Shown here piece by piece: positions 1 to 10,573 of a stretch of 64,000 nt of DNA; position 1 is the first letter of the stretch, and every line of letters starts with the position of its first letter. The notes beneath the pieces are model-generated. The model saw only the letters and a program-made list of their open reading frames with translations. It was not told where the DNA came from and searched no databases. This stretch comes from Tricholomella constricta (Eukaryota; Basidiomycota; Agaricomycetes; Agaricales; Lyophyllaceae): positions 1-64,000 of the forward strand of contig JAACJP010000024.1 in assembly GCA_013368375.1 (NCBI GenBank), given 5' to 3'. The position numbers and the translations under genes were made by a program.

Positions 1-2286
1 GATCCATGTAGGTCCTTGCCCATACATCGCACCGACGCCTGACTTCGAGGCGTCACATATGATCCAAATTGGTTCGCCTGTCTTCGGTTGTATAGGCCGA
101 ATTATTGGTGTCGTGCAACATATATGCTTGATCATCTCAAAGCATCGTTGGTGAATAGGCCTCCAGTAGAATGGCGACCCATTTTCGGTCATCGCCATTA
201 ATGGTCCAGTGTACGCTGATATATCTGGGAGAAATTGTCCCAGATAATTCACCAGTCCAACAAATCGTTGGATATCATTGTAGTTCCGAGGTATTCTCCA
301 TTCACGGATCCGTGCCAATTTATCCGCGTCGGGATGAATTCCTTGGTCGTCAATTATATGACCAAGGCAGTCGACGCGATCCGAATACAGTTCGCATTTC
401 TTCCACTTCAAATATAGGGATTGTTCGCGTAATCGCTCGAACACTACTCGTAGATGATCTTCATGCTCTTCGATGGAATTTGAAAATATGAATATATCGT
501 CCAAGTATACATGCATAAACTTCCCAATGACGTCCCGAAAAACGGACGTCATTAACCGTTGAAATGTTGCGGGGGCATTACAGTCCCCGATTTGCATTAT
601 GTTGCTAACGTACGTTCCTGCTATTGTTGCAAAGGCGGTCTTGTGTACGTCCTTCTCGAGGATGCGTACTTGTTCATACGCATCCGTTAAATCGATCTTT
701 GACCGTATCTTTCCCCGGGCAACATCCTCACGGATGACTTCCTGGTCCGGCAAGGGCGTAACGTCCTTTATAGTATTATCGTTACGTTGCCGTGCGTCTA
801 AAGGTGTTCTCAGGGAGCCGTCCTTTTTCGGGATACATAGCAGCGGCGCTGCTTGCTTCACCGATCGCGGCTCCCACCACTTGGAGTCCGTATACCGGTT
901 AACCTTCGCGTAGAATTCCTCGCGAAGGGACATTGGACACCTCGGTGCATGATACTGGTATTGTTTCTCGTCGTCGACGAGGGTTATCTCGTGGTTGACT
1001 TCTCGCCAGGGTGGTAACTGTTGTTTCGTACCACCCACCATATCTTCAAATTCGTCATGCCATTGCTGACGAAGTCGTGGATAATCTTCTCTGGTAAGGC
1101 CTCCATTATGTGCCTTATCCTTTCCTTCTACAATTCTTACAGCACGGATATACGCTGTGTCTTTATTGCTAGGTTTATCATCATACCTAGCCCGTAGTTT
1201 TACGAGAGCAAATTCACTCTCGTCCTTCACTGGCAACCGATATAACGGCCGTTTCGCCCGTTGTGTATTCACCGGAAAGTTCATTTCCGTTGGCTCGGAC
1301 ACTTCCTCAGGCCGAGGATTTCGGTACGCTTTTCCTAGCGTGCCTACGTTCCGTCCTTCGTGTGCCCGCATGGACGCTATTACTGCATTCCATTCTTGTG
1401 GCATTCTCGGATCGAACATCCACTCATATTGTGGATGTGGGTTGGGTCGGTCCCAAAATGATCGATTACTTGTATTAGAACACGGTTCTGATCCCGTATC
1501 CTTGTCGGCTTCGTTCGTCTTTAGCGCTTCATCGTCGCACTGACGTTCTTCGCATGGCTTGTTAGCCTGTTCTTGTTCCTTCGAAGGCTCCGTTTGTGCC
1601 TTCTGCTGTCGTCGTTGATTTTTCTTCGTCTTCGGAGGTGGCTTATCCCCCTCCTTAAGAGTTTCTTGAAACTCTTCATCGGATAGTAGAAGTGCTGGGT
1701 GATCCTTTGGTAGGCTATTTATCGGCCTACCCTCATCCTCAGGATTGTCGTCATCCTCTACTGTTACTTTGAGTCATTCTTTTCGTTTTTCCAACGAGCG
1801 ATGGCGCCTAATACGGCCATCGGTATCTTCCACTTTGACTCTCGTCGCTGGTGTAGCGACTCCGTTGACGATTACTTCGTCACGGTTGAAGTCCAGCACG
1901 ACTTTATTAGCGCGCATAAACGGCGTGCCTATGATCACGTCGTATCGATCAAAGTTAGCCAGGTCCATGTACATCTTGCCTTTAAACCCTGGAAGGGCGG
2001 TTTCCACTGTCGTGCCAAAGTTTACTGTGGCTCGACTTCCTTTCGTTCCGAGCTGTAGGATTAATGGGTCCTCCAGTGGGAACACTCGAATGTCGGCCAC
2101 TTGAGCGAACGACGGTGTAAGTCCGGTAGTCGTACTTCCGGAGTCCCATAAGGTCCAGGCTTGATGGCCACCTACGTTAATGTAGGTGACAAGGCACTCC
2201 TTGTCCTTTATCAATACTACTGGACGAGCGATCTTGTCTCTGCCCGTCCGCACTTTCACTTTGCGAATTGGTGGCTTATCATTGCG
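1..2286 (-). pseudogene. gypsy pol: second protease copy, RT and start of RNase H (partial)
   Basis: After the junction TGA the same minus frame is open through a second copy of the protease segment until a TGA at 1774-1776. It then stays open in the same frame to base 1. The part left of 1774 contains a reverse transcriptase: IPKKDGSLRTPLDARQ, DLTDAYEQVRI and the catalytic VYLDDIFIFS around positions 490-515. An RNase H start (ICDASKSGVGAMYGQGP) reaches the window edge. No ATG-started ORF is needed, since RT is normally made as part of the polyprotein. The two in-frame TGA codons make this copy unlikely to be functional unless they are read through. Confidence 0.85.
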
Positions 2287-2725
2287 TCAGAAAGCGACTC
2301 CGTTGACGATTACTTCGTCACGGTTGAAGTCCAGCACGACTTTATTAGCGCGCATAAACGGCGTGCCTATGATCACGTCGTATCGATCAAAGTTAGCCAG
2401 GTCCATGTACATCTTGCCTTTAAACCCTGGAAGGGCGGTTTCCACTGTCGTGCCAAAGTTTACTGTGGCTCGACTTCCTTTCGTTCCGAGCTGTAGGATT
2501 AATGGGTCCTCCAGTGGGAACACTCGAATGTCGGCCACTTGAGCGAACGACGGTGTAAGTCCGGTAGTCGTACTTCCGGAGTCCCATAAGGTCCAGGCTT
2601 GATGGCCACCTACGTTAATGTAGGTGACAAGGCACTCCTTGTCCTTTATCAATACTACTGGACGAGCGATCTTGTCTCTGCCCGTCCGCACTTTCACTTT
2701 GCGAATTGGTGGCTTATCATTGCGT
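1855..2725 (-). repeat. In-phase tandem duplication inside gypsy protease (2 x 433 bp, period 438)
   Basis: Bases 1855-2287 and 2293-2725 read as the same 433-bp sequence, separated by CAGAA. The period of 438 is 146 codons, so the frame is preserved, but the joint encodes a TGA. The duplication end lies in an inverted repeat: ATTGCGT at 2719-2725 faces ACGCAAT at 2732-2738, with TTCTG between. Bases 2281-2292 (ATTGCGTCAGAA) are the reverse complement of 2727-2738, which suggests hairpin-assisted slippage. Confidence 0.93.
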
Positions 2726-5286
2726 TCTTCTGACGCAATGACTTCCGTCATCGCAAACATACGCTCGGTTTCATCGTCCCGAGCATAATATTCATTCTCG
2801 TAGAAATCCATGTCTACGAATTCATCGTCCTCTTCTTCTTTGTCCGCCTCTGTATCGGGGCGTCCAGTTTCTCGTCCATCCGGCTCCTCAGGCGAAGTAT
2901 CTTCGTCGTCCGCCTCGATCACTGCGTCAATTGCCGCTGTATGAGCGGCCCTTAGGAATGCTCGGGGTTGCTTCTTGGGCTTCTTGCAATCCTTTGCGAA
3001 ATGCCCTAGTCCTCCACAATTAAAGCACACCTCGCCAGGTGGGTGATTGTGGTGGCCATGATTTTTCGTATGATCGTGTAGCGGACGATCTCCAGTCTTT
3101 ACTGCTAGTTTCTCGACGTGGGGCTTTTGTTCTCCGCGTCCTTGTGGTTCCTGAAACGTCGGTTTGGTATATGGCTTCGCGTTAGCTGCGCCAGGACGTC
3201 GAAAATTGATAAAGTTGTTTTGTGGGACGTTCACTCGCCCCCCGTCTGGTTTCCTCAGCTGGCTCGGTTGAACCCGTTGAGCGGTTATATTCCGCTCGAA
3301 GTAATCAGCCGTTTTCTGGGTTGCTTGGTGTGCTAATCCCACCGCTAGGAACTCTTGTGCTGTGTTGATTTCGGGTGATAACCCGTCATCAAATAGCGCC
3401 TTCCTCATTTCACGCGGAAGTGTCTTGAGGAATTTCTCCAAGAACGTCCAATCATCCGTTCTTGCTGCCATGTTCATGGCATGATCAACAAGGTCATCAT
3501 ACAAACCTTGTATGCCTTTGCTCGCCGAGTAAGTAACGGCATTGAAGTCGTTACGGGCGTCCTGCATGGTTGACGGTAACACGAATCGATCATATAATCC
3601 TAGTATGACGTCTTCAAACGTCCAGTACTGCTTATCGCGGTTCACGTGAATAACGTGGCGATTGTACCACTTCCGAGCTTCACCGTCGAGGAACTCGGAT
3701 GTTATCAGAACGCGCTCTTGGTCGCGTTCTGCTCCTCCAAATTGGCTCACAGCCAACATAACTACAAGGCTCGACAACCATTCTTCCAAGTCGCCGAACT
3801 TCGCACTTCCGCTATACGTGCCCACGGACTTTGCGTCCGCACGGCGGGACTTCATCCCGTCAGGTAGCGATAGTCGTACCGATAGTCGCTCGTGCATCAG
3901 TTGATGCAGCCGTTCGTGCATCTTCGTTTTATGCTGCTCTCCTGCAGCATGAATTCCGTCCGCGATGGATTGACTCCGCCGGATCGGTGCAGGCATAGAG
4001 TAGCCTCGAGTCTGAGCTCGAAGCGGTGCCGATGCCGAGGGTTCGCTAATGCGAACCCGCATATCTTGACGGCCGTTAGCCATCGCCGTCGTAGGATTTC
4101 CTCCGACGGCCCCAGTTCTCATTCCAATCTCTGAACCCTGAGTTTGCGAGGCCCATTGCCGCGCCATCTCGTCGACGGGCATATGCCCCTCAAAGACGAC
4201 CCCCTGATCGTCGTACTTCGTGAATTTGCTCTTTGATAAATCAGCGTTTCTCAATCGCTGATATACGACCCGCGTGTCCCACTCCTTGGCCAAAGGAGTC
4301 CGATCCCTAGGGTCTTTAGGGACTTGAATAACTGGCGCACTTTCGTTGCCAGCTGCCTGCGCGCTTGGTTCATTGCGCACAGTTGGTGGTTCTAGTGTAG
4401 CTTCACTAGTCGGAGCTCCTTTAGAACCCTGTGGTTGCGCATAATGCCCTTCCAGGGTCATTCTCTCGCGTTTCGCGGCAGCCGCTCGACGACGATAATC
4501 GTCGTCGGATTCTCCTGTTTGCCGCGCTTGATGCAGCACTGATACTGCCATAGCCGCCTCATCCAGGGGTTGATTTGATCCCGAGGCTATTGCTTGAGGC
4601 GTGAATAGGTCGATTACTCGACCTTTTCCTTTGTCGATTGGGACACTCGTAATTCTGGGTGTCCCGGCAATTGAACTGCCTGCCCCGGTTGAAGTTCCCT
4701 TAGGGTACTTCCTTCTATATTCCGTGAATACTACGGACAACGCCTCCATGTATTGGTCGGCATATGCTTGCGCGACCAATTCCTTAACCGTGTCTACTCC
4801 GGTTAATCGCAGAACGATCCTATCCGCTCGTTCCTCCAATCGCCTTCGCCGATGTTCGCTTAGAACATCGGTGGTCTTCCAGAATCGCGTCACACGCACG
4901 GCCAGCTCTACGTGGTCGATAGTTTCTTCTTCAACCTCGTCGGGGTCAGATAAATCGTCCTGGTCCGATTCAACCTTCACGATGGTCGGGGTGATCACCC
5001 CGCGCGATCGACTTGATAGGCGGCTGCCTGGCCATCTCGCGGATGCCGCCCCAGGTCGGTGTGACCTGGCCAGTTCGTCGGCCAGGTTCCCAGGCATATT
5101 GCTGCGCGAGCTCGGCCGGAATTCTCCAGATTCTAGTCCTAAGAGATTCTGAGCTGGTGGGCTTTGGCCACCAGCTACCAGTCCGACTTCCACTGGGTCC
5201 AGTGGACGTTGTGATGGAGGATGCGCTGTGAGTGCATCCTCGTGGTCCGGAATTCGGTCTTTTCCGGGTGTGGAATTTGGTGTCAT
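2287..5286 (-). CDS. gypsy Gag-protease polyprotein (999 codons)
   Basis: This is the first ORF of the gypsy element. The N-terminal several hundred residues are charged and low in complexity. A retrotransposon gag (capsid-like) region follows around residues 470-680, with motifs such as EARKWYNRHV. A CCHC zinc knuckle CFNCGGLGHFAKDC lies near residue 760, then an acidic stretch, then a retropepsin-like protease with LWDSGSTTTGL near residue 909. The start chosen is the first ATG of the frame (MTPNSTPGK). The ORF ends in ...NGVAF-TGA, and that stop is created by the junction of a 438-bp tandem duplication rather than at a normal gag terminus. Downstream the same frame continues through the second protease copy into RT. 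Confidence 0.88.
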   Translation of the reverse strand: MTPNSTPGKDRIPDHEDALTAHPPSQRPLDPVEVGLVAGGQSPPAQNLLGLESGEFRPSSRSNMPGNLADELARSHRPGAASARWPGSRLSSRSRGVITPTIVKVESDQDDLSDPDEVEEETIDHVELAVRVTRFWKTTDVLSEHRRRRLEERADRIVLRLTGVDTVKELVAQAYADQYMEALSVVFTEYRRKYPKGTSTGAGSSIAGTPRITSVPIDKGKGRVIDLFTPQAIASGSNQPLDEAAMAVSVLHQARQTGESDDDYRRRAAAAKRERMTLEGHYAQPQGSKGAPTSEATLEPPTVRNEPSAQAAGNESAPVIQVPKDPRDRTPLAKEWDTRVVYQRLRNADLSKSKFTKYDDQGVVFEGHMPVDEMARQWASQTQGSEIGMRTGAVGGNPTTAMANGRQDMRVRISEPSASAPLRAQTRGYSMPAPIRRSQSIADGIHAAGEQHKTKMHERLHQLMHERLSVRLSLPDGMKSRRADAKSVGTYSGSAKFGDLEEWLSSLVVMLAVSQFGGAERDQERVLITSEFLDGEARKWYNRHVIHVNRDKQYWTFEDVILGLYDRFVLPSTMQDARNDFNAVTYSASKGIQGLYDDLVDHAMNMAARTDDWTFLEKFLKTLPREMRKALFDDGLSPEINTAQEFLAVGLAHQATQKTADYFERNITAQRVQPSQLRKPDGGRVNVPQNNFINFRRPGAANAKPYTKPTFQEPQGRGEQKPHVEKLAVKTGDRPLHDHTKNHGHHNHPPGEVCFNCGGLGHFAKDCKKPKKQPRAFLRAAHTAAIDAVIEADDEDTSPEEPDGRETGRPDTEADKEEEDDEFVDMDFYENEYYARDDETERMFAMTEVIASEERNDKPPIRKVKVRTGRDKIARPVVLIKDKECLVTYINVGGHQAWTLWDSGSTTTGLTPSFAQVADIRVFPLEDPLILQLGTKGSRATVNFGTTVETALPGFKGKMYMDLANFDRYDVIIGTPFMRANKVVLDFNRDEVIVNGVAF

Positions 5287-5315
5287 CGGGTCTCGGAAAT
5301 TGGTGGGTTCTTTGA

Positions 5316-5526
5316 TGTTGATAATAGAGTTTTGATTTTGACGTGGCTGCGTGGGTACGCAGCAATAAGAAGCTAGGTAGCTTAAAAAAATGTAACGGAG
5401 TTACAAGTTGGGCGACCTTGCTGTTCACGCTGCACGTAAGCTTGACTAGTCGTCTATTTGCTACGTGTAGGTGGTGTACAAGGTCTGCTCTATACTTATG
5501 TAATATAGTTTATTAAATAGGCAACA
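5316..5526 (-). repeat. Putative 5' LTR of the gypsy element
   Basis: On the minus strand this stretch starts TGTTGCC and ends TATCAACA, giving the inverted TGTTG...CAACA ends typical of LTRs. It lies directly upstream of gag, with only about 30 bp between its end and the gag ATG. An AT-rich TATA-like segment (near 5500) lies inside it. The partner LTR is outside the window, so the boundaries are not verified. I see no convincing tRNA-complementary primer site. Confidence 0.45.
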
Positions 5527-5705
5527 CCAGACGGTGTTGCCAAACAATAACATAATCGTGTCGATAAGATACGATTAGATAAGATTAATAGATAAGATGG
5601 TAAGCGCCCTTACACTCGTGGACTCTTGGACAACTCAATTTACTGGATCGGATTCATTGTTGGTGCCTCTGCTCTCTCCCCGATCTGTTTGGACCGCATA
5701 TAGCC
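5527..5705. other. Spacer between gypsy LTR and outer copia start
   Basis: This 179-bp stretch has no ORF. It begins opposite a perfect hairpin (GGCAACACC at 5520-5528 facing GGTGTTGCC at 5533-5541). It should hold the leader or 5' LTR remnant of the outer copia element, but I found no matching copy beyond that element's 3' end. Confidence 0.4.
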
Positions 5706-5734
5706 ATGGCCGATCCTTTTGCTCCCACTGGCTC

Positions 5735-5983
5735 TAAAGAGAATACAAGTTAACTCAAACGTACACGGTGTGAACGGATTCCATTTAAGTACCTAAAGAG
5801 AATACAAGTTACTATATACATAGTTAGTAAGCTTGAAGTAGTAAATGGATAATGAAACGACGTACACTCAAACGTACACGGTGTGAACGGATGAGTGTAC
5901 GGCGGTGAAAAGATCTACTAGATAGTCCGAAATGATTTGTAATAAAAAAAGAGATTAGATTACGATAATATCGATTCTCAACA
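5735..5983 (-). repeat. 3' LTR of the inner copia
   Basis: This is a 249-bp direct repeat of 10574-10822. An internal segment TAAAGAGAATACAAGTTA... is itself repeated within the LTR (at 5735 and again near 5795), as is CTCAAACGTACACGGTGTG. Confidence 0.95.
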
Positions 5984-5992
5984 CGCCCCCTC
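5984..5992 (-). other. Polypurine tract of the inner copia
   Basis: The minus strand reads GAGGGGGCG directly before the LTR start TGTTGAG. This is the position and composition of the plus-strand primer for reverse transcription. It overlaps the gag-pol stop codon (5991-5993). Confidence 0.75.
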
Positions 5993-8900
5993 AAACAAGA
6001 GGACGTAGACCGAGTTTGTGAACAAAGTATTCGTGTTTGACGCGACCGAGAGCTTTCGTCATGACGTCGGCGGTCATTTCGTCGGTGGGGATGTAATGAA
6101 GGGACATGTCACCGGACGCGATAACTTCACGGGAGAAATGGTATTTGATCGCGATGTGTTTCGTGCGTGGATGGTTTCCCGGGTTCTTGACGAGGGAGTT
6201 AGATCCCTGGTTGTCAGCGCACACCGGTGTGGGATGGCCTTCAGGGAGGTATCCGATCTCCTGGAGCAGTTTCCGGAGCCAGAGTAGTTCCTGTGAGACG
6301 CGCGAGGTCGCCATGTACTCGGCCTCTGTGGATGAGAGTGCGACGGTTGCCTGAAGTTTACTCATCCAACTCACAGCGCCACCGAACATTAAGAAAACAT
6401 AACCACCGGTGGAACGACGTTTGTCAACGTCTCCAGCCCAGTCTGAATCGGTGTAACCAAGTAGGAATTGGTTGGTGTGAGAGGGAAGGGTAGTCTCGGT
6501 GTGGCGACCGTTGAGCGCGAGCGTTAGCGTAGATGTTCCTAGAAGATAGCGCAATGTGCGGATTGCTTCACGCCAGTGGACGCGGCCTGCGTTTGAGGCG
6601 TATTTGCTGAGTGCACCGACAGCGAATGCGATATCGGGTCGTGTGCAGAGCGCCGCATACATTAGTCCGCCAAGGAGTGATTGGAATGGTACTTTAGCCA
6701 TGTCGGCGATCTCAGCGGGCGTGGAGGGGCAGTCGTCAGTAGATAGGACGACAGACGAGCTGAGGGGAGTTGAGGCAGGTTTAGCGTCGATCTGCCCGAA
6801 TTTCTCAGCAAGGTCGAGGATGTAGTGTCGTTGGGATAGGTGGATTGTGCGTTGGGCACGGTTCCGGATGATCTCAACCCCCAGGATGAATTTTACCTCT
6901 CCGAGGTCTTTGATCTTGAACCGTTGCCCGAGTAGTTTCTTCATCTTAGTGATAGAGCGGGAGTCGTTGCCAAGGAGGATGAGGTCGTCGACGTAGACAG
7001 CGAGGAGCATGATTGTGTTGCCATCTCGGTAGATGTAAAGGCAGAAATCTGATTGGCATCGCGTCCAGCCCAGGTTTGTGAGCTCCGAGTCAAGGAGGTC
7101 ATTCCAAACACGTCCTGCCTGCTTTAGGCCGTAGATGGAACGTAAGATTCGCCGAGTACGGTGACTTGCCATGCCTGGCAGGTGGATGTATAGCTCTTCG
7201 TCGACGGCGCCATTGAGATATGCTGCATCGTAGTCGAGTTGATGGATGTCCATGTCGAAGTGGGCAGCGAGGGCGAGTATGACGCGGATTGTGACGAATT
7301 TTACGACGGGCGCGAAGGTTTCACCGTAGTCCATCCCCGGTTTTTGTGAGTATCCTTTTGCTACAAGGCGCGCTTTGTACTTCTCGATCGATCCATCAGA
7401 GTTGCGCTTGATTTTGAAGATAAAGCGACTCCCGATGGCTTTGAAACCATGGGGAAGGTCCTGTTCGGGACCGAAAGTGTTGGCAAGCGCGTCTAGTTCG
7501 CGCGCGATTGCAGCGCGCCATTCATCAGCGTCATCGCGAGAGAGCGCCTCGTTTTGGCTTCGTGGCTCATCTGGGGAGCGCGTGGCGGCTTGGAAGGTGA
7601 AGGCGACGTCACCAGTCGCTTCGTGGGTGCCGGCAGTTGCGACATAGGCATAGGAAACTGCTGTGTTAGCTTGTTCCGCCCCCTCAATCACAGGGTCCGG
7701 AGGAGCTGGGATTGGGTCTGGTTGCATGTCGAGTACGCGCTGGGAAGGTACTCGCACACATGGGCCGTCCAGTATAATGTTATCGCCAAGCATCTCTAGC
7801 TCAGTGCGACGTTTGCGTCGTGCGCGTGGCTGTGGCGCAGGGACGATGACATCGGGTGGTGCTGCAATGACAGGGGGGTCTTCTCGAGGCGCTTCAGTGG
7901 CGAGTGGAGGGGCACCCGGTGCGTCATCGATCTCGATGATCTCAGGCTGATTGGCCGGTGCCGGCGTGTCTGCGTCTCCATCCTCTAGCGGCCACCTGAA
8001 CCCAGATAGGTCGATCTCGCTGGGTGCGCTGGATGATGGCATGTCCTCGTTGAATACGACATGTCGGGAGCGAACGATTTTGTGGGCTTTTGGATCCCAC
8101 AGGCGGTAGTTGCGCGAGTTCGCTTCGTAGCCGATCAGGATGCACTTCCTGGACTTGGAGTCGAGTTTCTTGCGCTTGTCCTTGTCGATGTGAGTGTACG
8201 CAGCGCAACCAAAGCGCCGGAGGTGTGAGATGTCGCGCTTTACGTTTGTCCAGCCCTCATCTGGCGTCATGTGTCCCTTGACTCCAGAGGCAGGCCGGAA
8301 GCCATCGAGGTATGCCGCCCTGAGCACCGTCTCGGACCAGAAGCCGGACGACAGTCCAGCGTCAATCATCATGCACCGTGTAGCTTCGACGAGGGTGCGG
8401 TTTGCGCGCTCAGCAAGGCCGTTAGACTCGGGGCTGCTCGGCGCAGTGGGGCGCACTTGGATGCCATGTTCCTTGAGGAATGCCTTGAATTCCTCCGAGA
8501 AGTACTCGCCCCCGTTGTCAATTGAGATCCATTTAATCTTGCATCCGGACTCCGCCTCCACCATTGGTTTCCAGTGTTTAAATGACGCAAATGTATCTGA
8601 TTTCTTTCGAAGAACATAGACCCATTTTTTACGCGTGCGATCATCTATCCACGTTGCGAAGTATCTGTACCCCCCTATCGAAGGTGGGAACGGCCCACAT
8701 AGATCCCCATGTACCAATTCCAGCTTCTCCATCTTCACGTTTCTGGCCCTGAGGGGAAACGATGAGCGATGTTGCTTTCCTGTAGTACACGGTTCACAGA
8801 AGTGGGGCGTACCTTCGACAGCACCGATCCCGGTAACGAGCTTGTCCCGAAGGAGGCGCTGTACGTTCTTGTGCCCGAGATGGCCGAGGCGTTGGTGGAG

Positions 8901-10397
8901 GAGGTTGACGTCGATGGAAGGGGTGGATGCGACAGCGGCAGTCTCAGTCGTAGTGACAGGTTTGCCAGTGAGACGGTACAGGCTGGAGCGCGTGTGGTGC
9001 GCTTGTCCGATGACCTGTTTGGTGCGATCGAGGATGTTGCAGACATCCCCGCTGAAGTTGACGTCGATCCCAGTGCGCGTGAGTTGCGACACCGAGATCA
9101 GGGTGGTCGTGAGGTCGGGAGCGTGGAGGGCGCGTTCGAAACGTCCGCGTTCCACCTTGCCGTCGTACTTCAAGTCGAATAGGAGGGTTCCCTCCGTCTT
9201 CGCATGGATGATGTTTCCGTCCGCAGTTGAGATGGCGATGGGTGGTGAGAGGGCGCGCGTTGACGCTGGGTCAAACATGGCGAGGTTGGGGGAGATGTGG
9301 CGAGAGGCTCCGGAGTCCATGTAAACATGTTTGGGCGACTCGGTGGTGAGGAGCGAGGTGACGAAAACTCGCTCACGAGTGAAGTGCGCCTTGACGTCGT
9401 GGTCGGAGTCGGACGAGGACTCGTCGTCGGAATCGGGGACGCGTGAGGCGCTCACTGTAGACGCCTTGGCCGCTGTAGCCTTTCCATGCTTGCCCTTCAT
9501 CTCCTTCTTCATCTTCTCGCGTTCTTCTGCTCGGACAGTATCCTCGCGTTGCTTGCGCCTGCAGACCTTCTCACTGTGACCTTCAATCTTGCAGTACGCG
9601 CACTTCTCCTTCGTGCCAGACGAGCGTGAGCCTGGCGTTTTCGGCGGGCGCGACGACGACGACGTCTTCGCGCTCATGGCAGACGCAGTGCCACCTTCAA
9701 CGCGCGCAGCTTCCTGAAGCAAGCGCGCCGTTACGTCGGAGACGGTGAGTGGGTTGGAGGGAGTGGTGTTCTGGAGGAGGGCGACGGTCAGCATCTCCCA
9801 GGTGGTTGATTGTGGGAGTGTGAGGAGGAGGAGTTGTGCGATGAACTTGTCGTCGAACTCATCCTTGGAGGCGCGGAGGCGAGCGTTGTCGTTTAGAAGC
9901 GCGGAGATGTGGACTTGCATCGATTCCCCATCGATGTATTTCCGTTGGAGCATGCCGACTTTGGTGTAGAAAGCCGTGACGCCGGAAGAGGTTTCGACGT
10001 GGGCCTTTTCAAGGCGGGTCAGGAGCTCGTGGGATGTGGTGGCGCCTTCGATGTGGACGTCCTGGGTTTCGTCGATGAGTTTGACAATGACCGAGGTTGC
10101 GAGGTCGTCCTTGGTCTGCCAATCGAGGTAACGGATGAGCTCCCGATCGTAGCGATCTGACTCGGTCTGTGTGGCGGCAGCATGCGCCGCTAGACCCGCC
10201 GGATCAGTGGGGCTCGGGATCTGCTTGCGTACCGGTTCGTGTACCTGTGGTACCTTGCCCGTTGCGTACAGATATACACCCTTCCCTTTCAGCTCTGCTC
10301 CAGCCCTCAGGATCCATGAGACCCAGTTGTTGGAGTTCGACGATAGGCGTGCAAACGGGACGCGGGAGTCCGGAGCGGCAGCAGTTGTCGTTGACAT
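5991..10397 (-). CDS. Inner copia Gag-Pol polyprotein (1468 aa, intact)
   Basis: This is a single polyprotein ORF with all copia domains in order. Gag is followed by a CCHC zinc knuckle CAYCKIEGHSEKVC (about residue 266), then protease YMDSGASRHIS (about 356). The integrase has an HHCC zinc site (HQRLGHLGH...CEPC, about 504-540) and catalytic core D-D-E (HGDLCGP, SIDNGGEY, SSPESNGLAERAN, about 560-660). RT has AVYVDDLILL (about 1137), and RNase H has TDSDWAGD and STEAEYMA (about 1320-1360). Length and order fit Ty1/copia, which uses one frame. The stop codon abuts the polypurine tract. No frameshift or missing catalytic residue is visible, so the protein may be functional. Confidence 0.96.
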   Translation of the reverse strand: MSTTTAAAPDSRVPFARLSSNSNNWVSWILRAGAELKGKGVYLYATGKVPQVHEPVRKQIPSPTDPAGLAAHAAATQTESDRYDRELIRYLDWQTKDDLATSVIVKLIDETQDVHIEGATTSHELLTRLEKAHVETSSGVTAFYTKVGMLQRKYIDGESMQVHISALLNDNARLRASKDEFDDKFIAQLLLLTLPQSTTWEMLTVALLQNTTPSNPLTVSDVTARLLQEAARVEGGTASAMSAKTSSSSRPPKTPGSRSSGTKEKCAYCKIEGHSEKVCRRKQREDTVRAEEREKMKKEMKGKHGKATAAKASTVSASRVPDSDDESSSDSDHDVKAHFTRERVFVTSLLTTESPKHVYMDSGASRHISPNLAMFDPASTRALSPPIAISTADGNIIHAKTEGTLLFDLKYDGKVERGRFERALHAPDLTTTLISVSQLTRTGIDVNFSGDVCNILDRTKQVIGQAHHTRSSLYRLTGKPVTTTETAAVASTPSIDVNLLHQRLGHLGHKNVQRLLRDKLVTGIGAVEGTPHFCEPCTTGKQHRSSFPLRARNVKMEKLELVHGDLCGPFPPSIGGYRYFATWIDDRTRKKWVYVLRKKSDTFASFKHWKPMVEAESGCKIKWISIDNGGEYFSEEFKAFLKEHGIQVRPTAPSSPESNGLAERANRTLVEATRCMMIDAGLSSGFWSETVLRAAYLDGFRPASGVKGHMTPDEGWTNVKRDISHLRRFGCAAYTHIDKDKRKKLDSKSRKCILIGYEANSRNYRLWDPKAHKIVRSRHVVFNEDMPSSSAPSEIDLSGFRWPLEDGDADTPAPANQPEIIEIDDAPGAPPLATEAPREDPPVIAAPPDVIVPAPQPRARRKRRTELEMLGDNIILDGPCVRVPSQRVLDMQPDPIPAPPDPVIEGAEQANTAVSYAYVATAGTHEATGDVAFTFQAATRSPDEPRSQNEALSRDDADEWRAAIARELDALANTFGPEQDLPHGFKAIGSRFIFKIKRNSDGSIEKYKARLVAKGYSQKPGMDYGETFAPVVKFVTIRVILALAAHFDMDIHQLDYDAAYLNGAVDEELYIHLPGMASHRTRRILRSIYGLKQAGRVWNDLLDSELTNLGWTRCQSDFCLYIYRDGNTIMLLAVYVDDLILLGNDSRSITKMKKLLGQRFKIKDLGEVKFILGVEIIRNRAQRTIHLSQRHYILDLAEKFGQIDAKPASTPLSSSVVLSTDDCPSTPAEIADMAKVPFQSLLGGLMYAALCTRPDIAFAVGALSKYASNAGRVHWREAIRTLRYLLGTSTLTLALNGRHTETTLPSHTNQFLLGYTDSDWAGDVDKRRSTGGYVFLMFGGAVSWMSKLQATVALSSTEAEYMATSRVSQELLWLRKLLQEIGYLPEGHPTPVCADNQGSNSLVKNPGNHPRTKHIAIKYHFSREVIASGDMSLHYIPTDEMTADVMTKALGRVKHEYFVHKLGLRPLV

Positions 10398-10573
10398 TTG
10401 TTGATCCGTGTGGGTCCAGCTGTCAAGATGCTTGATCGCGTAGATCGAAGCAGTATCGCGCGGCGAGACGATGGCGTGTGCGTGAACGCGATCGTGTTTG
10501 CGGCGGGTCGTGTGGATGAGGTGGTCTTCTCTGGTAGGTCAGAGTAGCGCGAAGCGTCTCGAGGCCCAGAACC

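Larger units (their letters stand above)
1..5526 (-). mobile_element. Ty3/gypsy LTR retrotransposon, 5' part, runs off the left edge
   Basis: The minus strand carries, from right to left, a putative 5' LTR, a long gag-protease ORF, a duplicated protease segment, a reverse transcriptase and the start of RNase H. The order protease then RT with RNase H directly after RT, and no integrase before RT, is the gypsy order. The gag zinc knuckle, an aspartic protease DSG motif and the RT motif YLDD are all present. Integrase and the 3' LTR would lie left of base 1. Two in-frame TGA codons break gag-pro-pol, so this copy is probably defective. Confidence 0.93.
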
